64,000 nt of DNA from an uncultured Lachnospiraceae bacterium (lineage in GTDB: Bacteria > Bacillota > Clostridia > Lachnospirales > Lachnospiraceae): assembly GCA_910579615.1 (NCBI GenBank), contig CAJTUA010000006.1, forward strand, positions 62,001-126,000. Direction: 5' to 3'. This document shows, in pieces, positions 63,514 through 64,000 of the stretch. The notes under the pieces are model-generated. The model was given only the letters and a program-made list of their open reading frames with translations, was not told the DNA's origin and ran no database searches. The translations under genes and the position numbers were made by a program. Positions within the stretch are counted from its first letter, which is position 1, and each line of letters begins with the position of its first letter.

Positions 63514-64000
63514 TCATGAAAGCCTGCCGATGCGCTCGATCGCTTCCACGGTATTCTCATACGAACCAAATGCGGTCAAACGGAAATACCCCTCGCCGCT
63601 TGGTCCAAAGCCCGCCCCCGGCGTGCCGACCACATTCGCCTGTGAAAGCAGATAATCAAAAAAGTCCCAGGAACCCATATCTTTCGGCGTTTTCAGCCAG
63701 ATATACGGGGAATCCACACCGCCGGATACTGTATAGCCTGCCGCCTTCAGGCCATCATAAATTACCTTCGCATTGTTCATGTAATAGCCAACCATCTCCG
63801 CAACCTGCTTTTGGCCTTCCTCGCTATAGACCGCTTCGCCCGCCTTCTGGATAATGTACGGCGCACCGTTAAATTTCGTTCCGTGCCTTCTTGCCCACAG
63901 ACCATTGAGCGCCACACCATCAAGTACCAATTCCTTTGGAACGACCGTGTATGCCAGGCGCGTCCCGGTAAAGCCGGCATTCTTCGAAAAGCTGCGCAGT
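63514..64000 (-). CDS. dapL: LL-diaminopimelate aminotransferase, 5' part outside window
   Basis: The C-terminal 161 residues of a PLP aminotransferase. The N-most visible stretch RSFSKNAGFTGTRLAYTVVP holds the PLP-binding Lys (SFSK) and the Arg that clasps the cofactor phosphate. GLWARRHGTKFNGAPYIIQK and TPGAGFGPSGEGYFRLTAFG are characteristic of DapL. The enzyme makes LL-diaminopimelate directly from tetrahydrodipicolinate, using a shortcut of the lysine/peptidoglycan pathway. The gene enters from the right edge. asd, 13 kb away, supplies the same pathway. Confidence 0.93.
   Translation of the reverse strand, partial: LRSFSKNAGFTGTRLAYTVVPKELVLDGVALNGLWARRHGTKFNGAPYIIQKAGEAVYSEEGQKQVAEMVGYYMNNAKVIYDGLKAAGYTVSGGVDSPYIWLKTPKDMGSWDFFDYLLSQANVVGTPGAGFGPSGEGYFRLTAFGSYENTVEAIERIGRLS

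Noticed and set aside
1..64000. tRNA, rRNA or CRISPR loci
   Set aside because: No cloverleaf ending in CCA, no rRNA core sequence and no regularly spaced direct repeats were recognised by eye; a dedicated scan would be decisive.

Overview
The window looks like chromosome from a Gram-positive anaerobe of the class Clostridia, most likely Lachnospiraceae. The reasons are gene order and families (rex next to acpS, nnr, alr and mazF; an alternative purF-like gene; DUF368; LL-diaminopimelate aminotransferase), consensus sigma-A promoters, strong AGGAGG ribosome sites, and several TTG/GTG starts. No rRNA, tRNA or CRISPR array was seen. Most genes lie on the minus strand. The species assignment is inference.

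0-10.5 kb: a partial Hsp70-family gene, a DegV protein, the pectin/uronate genes kduI and kdgK, an AT-rich island of broken conjugative-transposon genes (tnpV, KTR zinc ribbon, relaxase fragment, integrase fragment) carrying an intact padR-hydrolase pair, a methyltransferase, an SpoU-type RNA methyltransferase and a secreted GH26 mannanase. 10.5-18 kb: the first of three large Ig-like surface proteins (called bigA, bigB and bigC here as labels only), then two tandem MutS-like ATPases next to a decayed nuclease/transposase gene.

18-32.7 kb: a housekeeping minus-strand cluster (rlmH, CNNM/CorC membrane protein, mazF, alr, nnr, acpS, a coiled-coil protein, rex), a divergent PilZ gene, a DHH phosphoesterase, a SUKH-like protein and two overlapping ATPase-permease fusion ABC genes. 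33-38.7 kb: a purF paralogue lacking the N-terminal cysteine, an HTH regulator, a polysaccharide deacetylase, a small unknown gene and a graveyard of nuclease fragments.

38.7-64 kb: bigB, a glycogen debranching enzyme, hslO, a methyltransferase, two unknown membrane-anchored proteins, asd, dusB, nadE, an AI-2E/PerM-family permease, a znuABC zinc importer, a DUF368 (PopT-type) membrane protein, bigC, a lone tyrosine recombinase divergent from bigC, and the 3' part of dapL. The main accessory theme is the family of three dispersed, mosaic Ig-like surface proteins, one of them beside a solitary recombinase. The regulatory dyads, pseudoknot-like leaders and a possible very short RNA are the other unexplained signals.
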